Source of the DNA: Pseudoruminococcus_B sp937901805 | Lineage (GTDB): Bacteria > Bacillota > Clostridia > Oscillospirales > Ruminococcaceae | Direction: 5' to 3' | DNA length: 30,546 nucleotides | Assembly (NCBI GenBank): GCA_963560245.1 | Contig: CAUWNS010000022.1 | Span: 1-30,546 of the forward strand | Part shown: positions 17,804 through 25,375 of the stretch, in pieces | How positions within the stretch are numbered: position 1 is the first letter of the stretch | How the letters are laid out: each line of letters begins with the position of its first letter | Translations under genes and position numbers: made by a program | The notes under the pieces: generated by a model | Databases searched by the model: none | Seen by the model: only the letters and a program-made list of their open reading frames with translations | What the model was told of the DNA's origin: nothing

Positions 17804-17837
17804 GCGCCTGTCTGTATCGTGCAGACAGGCGCTTTTT
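17804..17837 (+). terminator. terminator after the PH-like gene
   Basis: A perfect 11-base-pair stem (GCGCCTGTCTG with CAGACAGGCGC) encloses a 7-base loop, followed by TTTTTGTGTTTTTT. Confidence 0.92.
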
Positions 17838-18022
17838 GTGTTTTTTAAGTTCCATTTTCCTGTGTTTGGATATGCGCCAGTGCGCCCGCCGAGGGTTCAT
17901 GAAAAGGAAAATAATTGTTTAGCTGGGTACAAAAGGCGGGAACATAGAACCGGATCATACCAGCGTCGGAAGTCCTGCATGTTCCATGGATTTATCTGCG
18001 CCGGTTTTAACATTGTCAATGA

Positions 18023-18051
18023 TTGCCAAATAGGTTTTCCTATGTTATAAT
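18023..18051 (+). promoter_or_regulatory. sigma-A promoter of the glycosylation cassette
   Basis: TTGCCA (18023-18028), a 17-base spacer and TATAAT (18046-18051). It decides the start of the next gene, because an in-frame TTG at 18051 overlaps the -10 and cannot be the initiation codon. Confidence 0.8.
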
Positions 18052-18116
18052 TGGCTAACGAGTTGTCCAGAATGGATCTTATAAGTGATATAAGAACAGT
18101 ATTAGAGGTGTCGAGC

Positions 18117-19088
18117 GTGCGAGAAAATACGCTGTATATGGTGATTCCCTGCTATAACGAACAGGAAGTGCTTCCGGAAACTGCAAAGCGTTTGAAAGAA
18201 AAGATGAGCTCTCTCATGGAACAGGGGAAAATTTCTTCTGACAGCCGTGTTGTGTTTGTCAACGATGGCTCTAAAGACCGCACCTGGGAGATGATTTGCA
18301 AATACCATCGCGGTGATTCGCTGTTTTCCGGAATTAACCTCAGCCGCAATCGAGGACACCAGAATGCTCTGCTTGCCGGATTAATGACGGTAATGGACGA
18401 TGCGGATATGGTGATTTCCATGGATGCGGATTTACAGGATGACATCAACGCCATGGATGAAATGGTGGAAAAGTATCTGGATGGCTGCGATATCGTCTAT
18501 GGCGTGCGTTCCAAGCGTGCGACCGATACGTTTTTTAAACGCTTTACTGCGGAAGGGTTTTATCATCTTATGAACCTGATGGGGGCCGACGTGATCTTCA
18601 ACCATGCGGATTACCGGCTGATGAGCCGCCGTGCGCTGCATGGACTGGCTCAGTTTAAAGAAGTTAATCTGTTTTTGCGCGGTATTGTCCCAATGATCGG
18701 TTACCGGACGGATTCTGTCCTGTTTGAACGCAGCGAACGTTTTGCCGGGGAAAGCAAGTATCCGCTTAAGAAAATGCTTGCTCTTGCCATGGACGGCGTC
18801 ACTTCTCTGAGTATCAAACCAATCCGGATGATTACAGGGACGGGTGTATTGCTCAGTTTTGTTGGCTTGGTTTTGCTTATCTGGCTGATTGTGAAACTCT
18901 GTATGGGTACAGCAAGTCTTGCATTCGGAATTTTATCAAGCCTTTGGCTTCTAGTCGGTTTGCTGATGGTTTCCATTGGGGTCGTCGGGGAGTATATTGG
19001 AAAAATATATCTGGAAACAAAAGCGCGTCCACGTTTCCTTGTACAGGATTATCTGGAAAAAGAAGAGAAAAACGGGGTACAAGCATGA
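18117..19088 (+). CDS. polyprenyl-phosphate glycosyltransferase (GT2, GtrB/CsbB-like)
   Basis: This GT2 enzyme of 323 residues transfers a sugar from a nucleotide donor to a polyprenyl phosphate on the cytoplasmic face. It has the N-terminal VIPCYNEQEVLPET, NDGSKDRTW, the DXD-type metal site MDADLQDD and R-S-K-R in the acceptor region, then two C-terminal transmembrane segments (about 230-255 and 265-290) as in GtrB, DPMS and CsbB. The start chosen is GTG 18117, eight bases after GAGGTG, since earlier in-frame codons lie in or next to the promoter. The stop overlaps the GtrA-like gene (ATGA). Confidence 0.9.
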   Translation: MRENTLYMVIPCYNEQEVLPETAKRLKEKMSSLMEQGKISSDSRVVFVNDGSKDRTWEMICKYHRGDSLFSGINLSRNRGHQNALLAGLMTVMDDADMVISMDADLQDDINAMDEMVEKYLDGCDIVYGVRSKRATDTFFKRFTAEGFYHLMNLMGADVIFNHADYRLMSRRALHGLAQFKEVNLFLRGIVPMIGYRTDSVLFERSERFAGESKYPLKKMLALAMDGVTSLSIKPIRMITGTGVLLSFVGLVLLIWLIVKLCMGTASLAFGILSSLWLLVGLLMVSIGVVGEYIGKIYLETKARPRFLVQDYLEKEEKNGVQA

Positions 19089-19504
19089 GGTTAAGGGAAA
19101 TATTTGATCAAAAGTTGCTGAAGTTCATCCTGGTTGGGATCGCCAATACTCTCTTTAGTGCGGCGATTATGTTTTTGCTGTATAATCTGGCGCATTTTGG
19201 ATACTGGGGTTCTTCTGCAATTTCCTATATCCTCGGCAGTGTTTTGAGTTTTGTACTCAATAAAAATTTCACTTTTCAAAATAGGGATTCTGTGCTCAAA
19301 ACGGGGCTGAAATTTGCACTCAATGTGGCAATATGCTATATGATTGCCTATAGCTTTGCAAAACCGGCAGTTATGTGGGTGTTGTCCAGTTTTTCTCTGT
19401 CTCAAAATATTACCGATCAGATTTCGATGCTGTTCGGCATGTGCCTGTTTACTGGACTGAATTATATTGGGCAGCGCTTTTTTGCATTCAAAAAGGGTGA
19501 ATAA
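19085..19504 (+). CDS. GtrA-family membrane protein (lipid-linked sugar flippase)
   Basis: This 139-residue protein has four predicted transmembrane segments and the GtrA pattern: LLKFILVGIANTLFSAAIMF at the N-terminus and YILGSVLSFVLNKNFTF after the second segment. GtrA proteins are thought to flip the polyprenyl-phosphate-linked sugar made by GtrB-type enzymes to the outer leaflet. The start at ATG 19085 overlaps the preceding stop by four bases, and the following glycosyltransferase starts at or just before its end. The tight overlaps suggest a coupled three-protein pathway. Confidence 0.9.
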   Translation: MRLREIFDQKLLKFILVGIANTLFSAAIMFLLYNLAHFGYWGSSAISYILGSVLSFVLNKNFTFQNRDSVLKTGLKFALNVAICYMIAYSFAKPAVMWVLSSFSLSQNITDQISMLFGMCLFTGLNYIGQRFFAFKKGE

Positions 19505-19505
19505 A

Positions 19506-21167
19506 TTGCGATCTGTCAATTGTCAAGGGGCATTTTCCAAATGGGGAATTCCCCTTTTTCGTATTTTTGAAGGTATTTTCCTTCTGTGTTTGCTGATATC
19601 TCTGGTAAATCTATTTGTGTCGCCTTCAGGATACCGCCGGATTCTCCCGGTATACGGGGCTGCGGTTTTACTGTGGACGGCTGTGTTTTGCGCGGTATTT
19701 TTTCTGTGCGCTTATCTGTTTCGGCGTTTTTCCGTACTGGGTCGTCTATTTGGTGTCCATTGGCGCCTGATTCTGGGGATTGTGACTGCTTGCCTGTTTT
19801 TGTTTCAGCTTTGGTATGCAAAACAGACTTATACGGAAATAGGTTGGGATTGTTCTACGGTTGTCCTGTCTGCAAGCCCTCAGGGAGATCCTTACTATTT
19901 TTTAACCTATCCGAATAATATTCTGATTGGTTTTTTGTTCCGGGCTGCAAACAAGGCGGCGGAGGTTTTTGAAATTTCGAATGTCTGGGCGGTCTGTATC
20001 GGGGTGAACCTGCTTTTTTTGGATGCCGGGATTGTTTTCGGTGCCCTATGCTGTAAAAAACTTTTGCCGCTCAGGGGATATTATCTGGCTTTTGGATTGC
20101 TGATTGCTGTTGTCGGGCTTTCTCCCTATCTTACAGTTCCATATTCGGATACGATGGCGCTGCCGTTTCCCATTGCAATTTTCTATTTTTTGCTGTTGTA
20201 TCGGGAACAAACAACGCTTGGAAAACGCCTGGTTCTTGCTCTGCTGCTTGGAATGACCACACTCGCCGGGTATCTGATGAAACCGACGGTGGTTCTGGTA
20301 TGGATTGCCTGGGGGATCTGGCTGCTTCTGCAAAAACACCGGCGGCCGGAAAAACGTGCCGTGGTCCGGGCGCTGTGCGTGATTCTGGCATTTGTTCTTG
20401 GCCTGGGGATGGTTCAGGGCGCACAGAAACTTGCAAAACAGACTGTTTTGGGAGAATATAACCGTGAAGAGCTTTTCTATGAAAATGAGATCCCCATGAC
20501 TCATTTTTTCATGATGGGGCTGCACGATGAAGGCGGATTGTTTGGCGCTTATTATGGTGAAGATGCGGATACCACTCGGGCAATTGCAGGAAAGCGGGAA
20601 AAAATGGGATACCATCTTTCCGTTATCCGGCAGCGCCTTGCAGATTATGGGGTTTTCGGGTTTCTCAAACACTTGTATCAGAAATATGTCTGGATCACAA
20701 CGGATGGAACATTTTTTTATGGCGGGGAAGGCCATTTCCACAGGGATATACCCAAAGAGGAAACCGGACTGCGTGGTTTGCTGCAAAACTTCACCTATTG
20801 TGAAACACCCTTTTATCAGCAGGTTTACGGGCAGTATCTGCATGCGCTGTGGGCATTTCTGCTTCTGGGAAATCTCTGGTTCGCTGTCTCCTCATTCCGC
20901 AGGAGAGGGATGGGGATGGAATTTGTCATGCAGCTTTCCCTGTTTGGGCTGTTTCTCTTTTTAATGCTGTTTGAAGCAAGATCGCGGTATCTGTTTTTGT
21001 ATCTGCCATTTTTTATTCTGCTTGCTTCTCAGGGATTGAGTCAGGCAGCAGTTTGGGGGAAAAACGGCGCCGCCCGTTTTCGTAAATCCAAATGGGCAAA
21101 AAGTGAGGAGATCCGTATAAATACGGTATCTCTTGGCCAATCAGGAAAAAGAAAGAGAAGCAATTAA
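19506..21167 (+). CDS. GT-C type membrane glycosyltransferase
   Basis: This protein of about 553 residues is very hydrophobic, with 10 or more predicted transmembrane segments and a large extracytoplasmic segment around residues 290-440. It has the overall form of GT-C enzymes (GT39/ArnT/YfhO-like), including an early acidic loop (YTEIGWDCSTV) between the first helices where these enzymes place their catalytic Asp/Glu. It would move the flipped sugar from the lipid carrier to a surface polymer such as a teichoic acid or glycan. The start is probably TTG 19506 behind AAGGGTGA; GTG 19497 is an alternative. The acceptor is not known. Confidence 0.75.
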   Translation: MRSVNCQGAFSKWGIPLFRIFEGIFLLCLLISLVNLFVSPSGYRRILPVYGAAVLLWTAVFCAVFFLCAYLFRRFSVLGRLFGVHWRLILGIVTACLFLFQLWYAKQTYTEIGWDCSTVVLSASPQGDPYYFLTYPNNILIGFLFRAANKAAEVFEISNVWAVCIGVNLLFLDAGIVFGALCCKKLLPLRGYYLAFGLLIAVVGLSPYLTVPYSDTMALPFPIAIFYFLLLYREQTTLGKRLVLALLLGMTTLAGYLMKPTVVLVWIAWGIWLLLQKHRRPEKRAVVRALCVILAFVLGLGMVQGAQKLAKQTVLGEYNREELFYENEIPMTHFFMMGLHDEGGLFGAYYGEDADTTRAIAGKREKMGYHLSVIRQRLADYGVFGFLKHLYQKYVWITTDGTFFYGGEGHFHRDIPKEETGLRGLLQNFTYCETPFYQQVYGQYLHALWAFLLLGNLWFAVSSFRRRGMGMEFVMQLSLFGLFLFLMLFEARSRYLFLYLPFFILLASQGLSQAAVWGKNGAARFRKSKWAKSEEIRINTVSLGQSGKRKRSN

Positions 21168-21188
21168 CAGCGGACATATAACAATTGA

Positions 21189-21211
21189 AAAAGCCCTATG
21201 CAATGGCTTTT
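21189..21211 (+). terminator. first terminator after the GT-C gene
   Basis: AAAAGCC (21189-21195) pairs with GGCTTTT (21205-21211) around a 9-base loop. The T run is short. Confidence 0.55.
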
Positions 21212-21233
21212 AATAGGGAATCTAGCGGTATGG

Positions 21234-21265
21234 AAAAAAGACACTTGAAATAGAGTGTCTTTTTC
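21234..21265 (+). terminator. second terminator after the GT-C gene (bidirectional)
   Basis: AAAAAAGACACT pairs with AGTGTCTTTTT around TGAAATAG. The stem can extend by TAT/ATA on the outside, and runs of A and T allow use in both directions. Confidence 0.8.
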
Positions 21266-21485
21266 TATACTGTGAAACGGCATAGGATGATGTTTTTTTC
21301 TGATGACTTTAAAATTTATTCGGATTTGATTTGCCAAGAGTTTTTGTGTAAGAAGTGCTTTTTGTATCCCTTACAAATGACGGGTTGATAAGTGGTTTTA
21401 CAAAAGCAGTAAAAAAGGACAATATGAAAAGCAGCATGGTATAATGTATATAAGAGATCAAGTTGTATTGGAAAGGAGGTTTCCT

Positions 21486-21680
21486 GTGAAAGATAAAAGT
21501 ACTTTCATTCGAATAGGAATCGCGATTTATATCATTGTGTTTGGAATTGACAGATTTATTTATCATATTCCCAATGCAGTTTATATTCCAGCGTCAATTC
21601 TTGGTATTATTTTGATTATGATTGGATTTTTCAGGGATAAAAACTGGGGGAGAAAACAAGAAAAATCAGAAAAAGAATAA
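21486..21680 (+). CDS. small membrane protein of unknown function
   Basis: This 64-residue protein has two hydrophobic segments (about residues 8-24 and 33-50, the second PASILGIILIMIGFF) and a charged Lys/Glu tail. I do not recognise a family. The start is GTG 21486, six bases after a very strong AAAGGAGG, which is the main evidence that it is translated. It precedes the esterase by 69 bases on the same strand and may be co-transcribed with it. Confidence 0.6.
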   Translation: MKDKSTFIRIGIAIYIIVFGIDRFIYHIPNAVYIPASILGIILIMIGFFRDKNWGRKQEKSEKE

Positions 21681-21749
21681 GTTTTGCGCTTGTTTTGCAA
21701 AAAAGGTGAAATCGGGTTTTAGAGAGAAGGAAAGGACAGAGGAGGATTT

Positions 21750-22466
21750 ATGAAAAGTTTTGCCGAGTATATTTCTGTACAGGGAAAAGATATCTTATTC
21801 TATCGCCCTCTCCGTTATGCGGAAAGGGAGCTTGATACAATATATATTTTGGATGGAAAAGATGGATTCCAGCGCCTGCTTGCAATGGAATCCTATCTGA
21901 ACCTGGAGCAGTGCCGCCCATTTCAGATTGCCCTTTTTCCCTCGGAAGATTGGAACCGGGATTATTCTCCCTGGCCCGCACCGTCACCTTTCCGGAATGG
22001 GAAGCCATTTGCAGGGGGCGCCGGAGAACTCCTCCATTTTTTTGAAGAACACCTGATTCCAGAAGTACAGGCGCGCTTCCCAAGCATTGGTGCTGCTCGG
22101 CGCAGCGGACTTCTTGGATATTCCCTGGGAGGGCTCTGTGCCCTGTGGATGTTCTACAAAAGCACATTGTTTGATTATGCAGCGGCCTGTTCCCCCTCCG
22201 TTTGGTATCCTGGCTGGAGCGATTTTGTGAAAAATAAGTCTTTGCCGGAAGGAAAATCCCTCTATCTCTCCCTGGGAAAACGGGAAGAAAAGACGAAAAA
22301 TCCCTATATGGCGCGCGTTGGGCCGGTGATGCGGGAGTTGGAGACACATTACCAGTCCCGCCTTGGAAAAAACTTTTGTATGGAGTGGATGGAAGGGGGA
22401 CATTTTCAGGATACTGCGCGGCGAATGTCAGAAGGACTTCAGTGGATTCTGAGGAAAGAATTGTAA
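21750..22466 (+). CDS. alpha/beta-hydrolase, putative esterase (esterase D / Fes-like)
   Basis: This 238-residue protein has the alpha/beta-hydrolase layout of the PF00756-type esterases. The nucleophile elbow is LGYSLGGLCAL with Ser125, an early strand gives TIYILDGKDGF, and WMEGGHFQDTAR near the C-terminus supplies the likely catalytic His. The acid is less clear. Relatives hydrolyse acyl or siderophore esters, or S-formylglutathione; the substrate here is unknown. There is no signal peptide, so it is probably cytoplasmic. The start is ATG 21750 after GAGGAGG. A strong terminator follows at 22534-22567. Confidence 0.82.
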   Translation: MKSFAEYISVQGKDILFYRPLRYAERELDTIYILDGKDGFQRLLAMESYLNLEQCRPFQIALFPSEDWNRDYSPWPAPSPFRNGKPFAGGAGELLHFFEEHLIPEVQARFPSIGAARRSGLLGYSLGGLCALWMFYKSTLFDYAAACSPSVWYPGWSDFVKNKSLPEGKSLYLSLGKREEKTKNPYMARVGPVMRELETHYQSRLGKNFCMEWMEGGHFQDTARRMSEGLQWILRKEL

Positions 22467-22533
22467 CCTGTTGCTTTATCCCGCTTCAGAACAAGTGATA
22501 CGACCGCTTGATTTCTTAAAGATAAGGGGGATG

Positions 22534-22567
22534 CGAAAAAATCCTCCATTTTTGGAGGATTTTTTCG
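22534..22567 (+). terminator. bidirectional terminator between the esterase and the acidic small protein
   Basis: A perfect 14-base-pair stem, CGAAAAAATCCTCC with GGAGGATTTTTTCG, surrounds ATTTTT. It serves the esterase on the plus strand and the convergent gene at 22585 on the minus strand. Confidence 0.92.
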
Positions 22568-22584
22568 TTGGAATGTCCATGTTT

Positions 22585-22833
22585 TCAGAGGGATGTCGAG
22601 GAATTATCTGAAGAATTTCTTTTTTGTTTTTTATCTTTTATAAACGCCTGTTCATCCTTTGAGAGAGGAATATCATAAATTTGTCCGTAGGAACGGAGTG
22701 TTGTTTCGTCATGGACTGCAGTGGGAATCAAGCCAGTGCATTCTGTACTGGAAGAAACAGGATATTCTTCATCAAACAATTCAAAACCATTCTCTTCATC
22801 ATAAGGGGGCTCCCTATATTCTTTTTCTCGCAT
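22585..22833 (-). CDS. small acidic hypothetical protein with an ECTGLIP motif
   Basis: This protein of 82 residues (90 if the ATG at 22857 is used) is rich in Glu, Asp, Ser and Tyr with no membrane segment. Its core is SSTECTGLIPTAVHDE, then YGQIYDIPLSKDEQ. From memory, similar ECTGLIPT-type small proteins occur in other Oscillospiraceae-type genomes, but I know no function. I chose ATG 22833 because AAAGGATGG lies about 10 bases upstream; the earlier ATG lacks a good site. It ends at the shared terminator 22534-22567. Confidence 0.6.
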   Translation of the reverse strand: MREKEYREPPYDEENGFELFDEEYPVSSSTECTGLIPTAVHDETTLRSYGQIYDIPLSKDEQAFIKDKKQKRNSSDNSSTSL

Positions 22834-22857
22834 GGAAGATAACCATCCTTTCATCAT

Positions 22858-23207
22858 TTTTTTCAGTGTTCCCCAATGGGACTTTCTTTATCCTCTCTTT
22901 TTTATGGTAACTCTCTTTCGTTGAAAAGAAGATAATAAAAACAATTTACATGAAATTTCTCTGGAATTCTATGGAGGAATGGCTAACAATATGCGAAAAA
23001 AGTGCTATAATACTGAATGTAAAATTTTTGAAGATATAAAATATCCTGTTAAAGGCGTTTTTACGTTTTTTAAACGGAGATTTTGCCTTTTAAATCTGTA
23101 GTTGGTTTACAGGAGAAAAGAAAAAAGTGCCGGAGGAATCCCCCGGCACCGGATACGCAGTAGAGAATCTGTTTTAAGTAGACCGCCCAAATATGGGCGG
23201 CCAAAAA
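22858..23207. other. non-coding stretch with a plus-strand promoter and several hairpins
   Basis: A plausible plus-strand promoter is CTAACA (22983-22988), 17 bases, TATAAT (23006-23011). Small inverted repeats follow: GATAT/ATATC near 23034, TTAAAGGC with GCCTTTTAA around 23049-23095, and CTGTA/TACAG near 23096. No open frame with a ribosome site follows. CCGCCCA/TGGGCGG at 23183-23200 forms a further hairpin without a T run. A small or antisense RNA is possible. Confidence 0.35.
23115..23149 (-). terminator. terminator of the Cys-rich gene
   Basis: On the minus strand GTGCCGG (23149-23143) pairs with CCGGCAC (23133-23127) around a 9-base loop that allows further pairing. TTTTTTCTTTTC follows. 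Confidence 0.75.
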
Positions 23208-23456
23208 TCAGCGACAGCTGTCAGCAAAACAGTCTGAACATCTGATAAAGGCAATGCCGCAGGAACAGCCGGAGTGTTCGTTGTTATCGTTGTTCCAGTT
23301 GTTTCCATAATCGCCGGTATTGCTATAAAAACTTACCGGTGCATAGAGGTAACCAACGGGAACCCCGTTGTTGCCGTAATTCACATTGTTAGAACCCTGA
23401 TTGCAGCCGCCTGTACAGCCGCATTTATGACAGCCGCAGCCTTGATGAAAACACAT
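23208..23456 (-). CDS. Cys/Asn/Gly-rich small protein, possibly spore-coat related
   Basis: This 82-residue protein has a low-complexity make-up: an N-terminal cysteine cluster (GCGCHKCGCTGGC), a middle rich in Asn, Gly and Tyr, and a C-terminal cysteine group (CSCGIAFIRCSDC). There is no signal peptide. The start at ATG 23456 has GGAGGA seven bases upstream. A sigma-K-like promoter lies 44 bases upstream, and the composition is like that of cross-linked spore-coat proteins, so a coat role is a reasonable inference. I do not recognise a named family; metal binding through the cysteines is an alternative. Confidence 0.6.
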   Translation of the reverse strand: MCFHQGCGCHKCGCTGGCNQGSNNVNYGNNGVPVGYLYAPVSFYSNTGDYGNNWNNDNNEHSGCSCGIAFIRCSDCFADSCR

Positions 23457-23499
23457 AATTCATTCCTCCGTATCCTCGGGAAATTATGTCCCGTACTCA

Positions 23500-23529
23500 T
23501 AATATATGAGAAAAACAATGGAACGTGTG
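23500..23529 (-). promoter_or_regulatory. sigma-K-like promoter of the Cys-rich gene
   Basis: On the minus strand CACA (23529-23526), 17 bases and CATATATTA (23508-23500) match the sigma-K pattern mACm, 16-17 bases, CATAnnnTA. It is correctly placed before a strong ribosome site. Confidence 0.5.
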
Positions 23530-23613
23530 ACAATGATTCGCCGCCAAAAACGACAATACCCGACATGCATTTACCGAATTTTCTTGTGATTCGACAAGAT
23601 TAGAAGAAAAAAC

Positions 23614-23660
23614 AAAAAAATTCCTGTCGATTAGACGCGAAAATCAACAGGAAAATTTTT
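23614..23660. terminator. bidirectional terminator-like hairpin not next to any gene end
   Basis: TTCCTGT (23621-23627) pairs with ACAGGAA (23647-23653), with an inner GATT/AATC pairing. It is flanked by AAAAAAA on the left and ATTTTTTC on the right. No annotated gene ends here on either strand. Confidence 0.6.
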
Positions 23661-23887
23661 TCGAATATGTTACTGTTTTCCCACAGATGGGGAGAAAAGA
23701 AAATGCGATAGAGTTTATGTGGTGTAAAATGGAACAATCTATTATGAGACAAATGGACACTGTTGTGCGCTTTTTATGGAATTTTTTCTTTTTTATTAGG
23801 AACTGCATAGAATCAAGAGTTAATTATGCTATTCCCCCCATGTTGCTGGTATGATGGAGAATGCCAAAAAAGTGGGGAGTGTTGAGT

Positions 23888-25297
23888 TTGGTTGAATTAC
23901 TATTTGCATTGAAACATATGACGATGTATTTTGTATGCCAATTTGTGTTTCTTGACCATGTAAAGAATGAAAAAAAATTTTTAAAAACAACAGCCGAGTC
24001 CTTTTTGATTGCCGTTGCCTGTACGTGGGTTACTTATTGTCTGAAAAAAGTAATCCCAGTAGCTTTCATTGGTGTGTCGGTGATGATACTGGCGGGTATT
24101 TATCATCATCTCAGAAACAGGCGGAAAATGATAAGTGCCATTTTTTTAAATGTCGATCTGTATGTTCTTTCTTTGTTTTCAAATATCATGTTGGGCGCTG
24201 CGGCATATACCATTGCCTACTTATTTCATGTCTCGGAAAATAAGATCACAGTGGCTTTATTGAATCAATCGCTGTATGTGATGGAAATGATCCTTTTGTG
24301 TTGGTATTTTGAAAAGCGAAAGAAGAAAAAAATCCATCCCTATTGGTTTAATGCATTTAGCATACTCTGCTGTGTGGTTATGCTGTGCAGTTTTGTGATT
24401 ATTATGCCTCATTCTTTTACGAGGATCCATGCAGAAATTACATTTATACTGGTAGCGATGGTTAGCTGCGTTGGGCTGGCAGTCTGGTTTTGGGAACGTT
24501 TAAAGGAAAATGAGGAAAAACAAAAGCTGCTTGCAGAGATTAAACAGCTGCGCAGTCAGGTTCATCATTATAAAGAATTCATTCCTGCAATGAAACGGAA
24601 ATTTGACGCGAGTCTGGAGGAATTGAAAAGGAAAACAACCGATATTAAGATTATGGAAAAGTTTAAACCTCTGGTAGAGGAAATTGACCGTCTCTATGAA
24701 GAACAGATGGAAGAGAGTAGGAAAGAGTTTCTTCAGGCTGGCTTTCTTGCAAAAACAGGAGTTGTATTTGTTGACGCACTGCTGGAAACCTATTGTGAAC
24801 GGGCGCATGAAGAGGGTGTCAGTTTTGACGTAAGGGTATTTGATTCCCCTCTCCAGTTGCTGCGCATGCACCTGATTCCCCAGATGAAATTAGAAGAACT
24901 CCTTGGCGATCTTCTGGCCAATGCCTTGCATGCCATTGAAAGAAAGCCCATCCGATTCGATGAGGCAATTGAAGTGGATATGGGTGTAACAGATGATGGT
25001 TTTTATGAAATTGACATCTATGATACAGGAGAACCCTTTCCCTTATTTATTTTAGAAGATTTTGGAAAGCGGGGGCTGACTACCGGCGGTACAGGAGAAG
25101 GATTAGCCAACATGCTGGAAATTTTACATAGTCATGGAATTGCGCTGAAAATTTCAGAATATACTAGAGAGCCTGGCGAGTTCAGCAAATGCCTGACACT
25201 CCGTTTTGCAGGAGACTACACGGTCACTTTGAATACAGAGAGGGCCGTATGTTTTCATTTAGCTTCTCCGGATCATTCTATGCCCGCGGGTCTTTGA
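23888..25297 (+). CDS. membrane-bound GHKL-type sensor kinase (orphan)
   Basis: This protein of about 469 residues has six or so N-terminal transmembrane segments (to about residue 205), a long charged coiled-coil linker, and an ATPase domain of the GHKL class: N box ELLGDLLANALHAIE, G1 box IDIYDTGEPFP, and G2 as TTGGTGEGLANM. The layout resembles AgrC/LytS-type kinases, but the expected H box is unusual, QVHHYKEFIPAMKRKF, with no clear HDxxNH. There is no response regulator beside it. The start is set at TTG 23888 because GGGGAG lies eight bases upstream and the likely promoter -10 (23850-23855) excludes the ATG at 23861. Confidence 0.75.
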   Translation: MVELLFALKHMTMYFVCQFVFLDHVKNEKKFLKTTAESFLIAVACTWVTYCLKKVIPVAFIGVSVMILAGIYHHLRNRRKMISAIFLNVDLYVLSLFSNIMLGAAAYTIAYLFHVSENKITVALLNQSLYVMEMILLCWYFEKRKKKKIHPYWFNAFSILCCVVMLCSFVIIMPHSFTRIHAEITFILVAMVSCVGLAVWFWERLKENEEKQKLLAEIKQLRSQVHHYKEFIPAMKRKFDASLEELKRKTTDIKIMEKFKPLVEEIDRLYEEQMEESRKEFLQAGFLAKTGVVFVDALLETYCERAHEEGVSFDVRVFDSPLQLLRMHLIPQMKLEELLGDLLANALHAIERKPIRFDEAIEVDMGVTDDGFYEIDIYDTGEPFPLFILEDFGKRGLTTGGTGEGLANMLEILHSHGIALKISEYTREPGEFSKCLTLRFAGDYTVTLNTERAVCFHLASPDHSMPAGL

Positions 25298-25340
25298 AAG
25301 GACAGTATGAGAAACCTTGCAATCCATATAATTCGTTTGA

Positions 25341-25369
25341 TTGACAAAGGAGGGTGATCCTGTTAAAAT
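25341..25369 (+). promoter_or_regulatory. sigma-A promoter of the hyd maturation operon
   Basis: TTGACA (25341-25346), a 17-base spacer and TAAAAT (25364-25369) form a near-perfect promoter. Transcription should begin near 25376, about 220 bases before the first start codon. Confidence 0.88.
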
Positions 25370-25375
25370 ATAAAC

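Larger units (their letters stand above)
17742..18116 (+). other. intergenic region: terminator, then promoter of the glycosylation cassette
   Basis: These 375 bases hold the terminator at 17804-17837 and the promoter at 18023-18051. I see no supported gene between them; the open frames there lack ribosome sites and have no recognisable protein pattern. Confidence 0.6.
21168..21485 (+). other. intergenic region with two terminator hairpins
   Basis: These 318 bases contain two hairpins ending the cassette, described separately. A possible TATAAT (21440-21445) lies about 45 bases before the next gene, with a weak AGGACA -35 18 bases upstream. I see no supported gene in this stretch. Confidence 0.5.
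23457..23887. other. divergent intergenic region
   Basis: These 431 bases contain the sigma-K-like promoter, a bidirectional terminator-like hairpin at 23614-23660, one exact Spo0A-box heptamer on the minus strand (TGTCGAA, 23596-23590) within a small inverted repeat, and a TGGTATGAT extended -10 at 23847-23855 before the kinase. No further gene is supported. Confidence 0.5.

Noticed and set aside
17763..18050. 95-codon frame after the PH-like gene
   Set aside because: It spans a strong terminator and a promoter, lacks a ribosome site and has an irregular Arg/Cys-rich composition.
23551..23631. Cluster of Spo0A boxes between the Cys-rich gene and the kinase
   Set aside because: Only one heptamer (23590-23596) is exact. 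It lies in a small inverted repeat, and a second near match is part of the terminator-like hairpin at 23614-23660.
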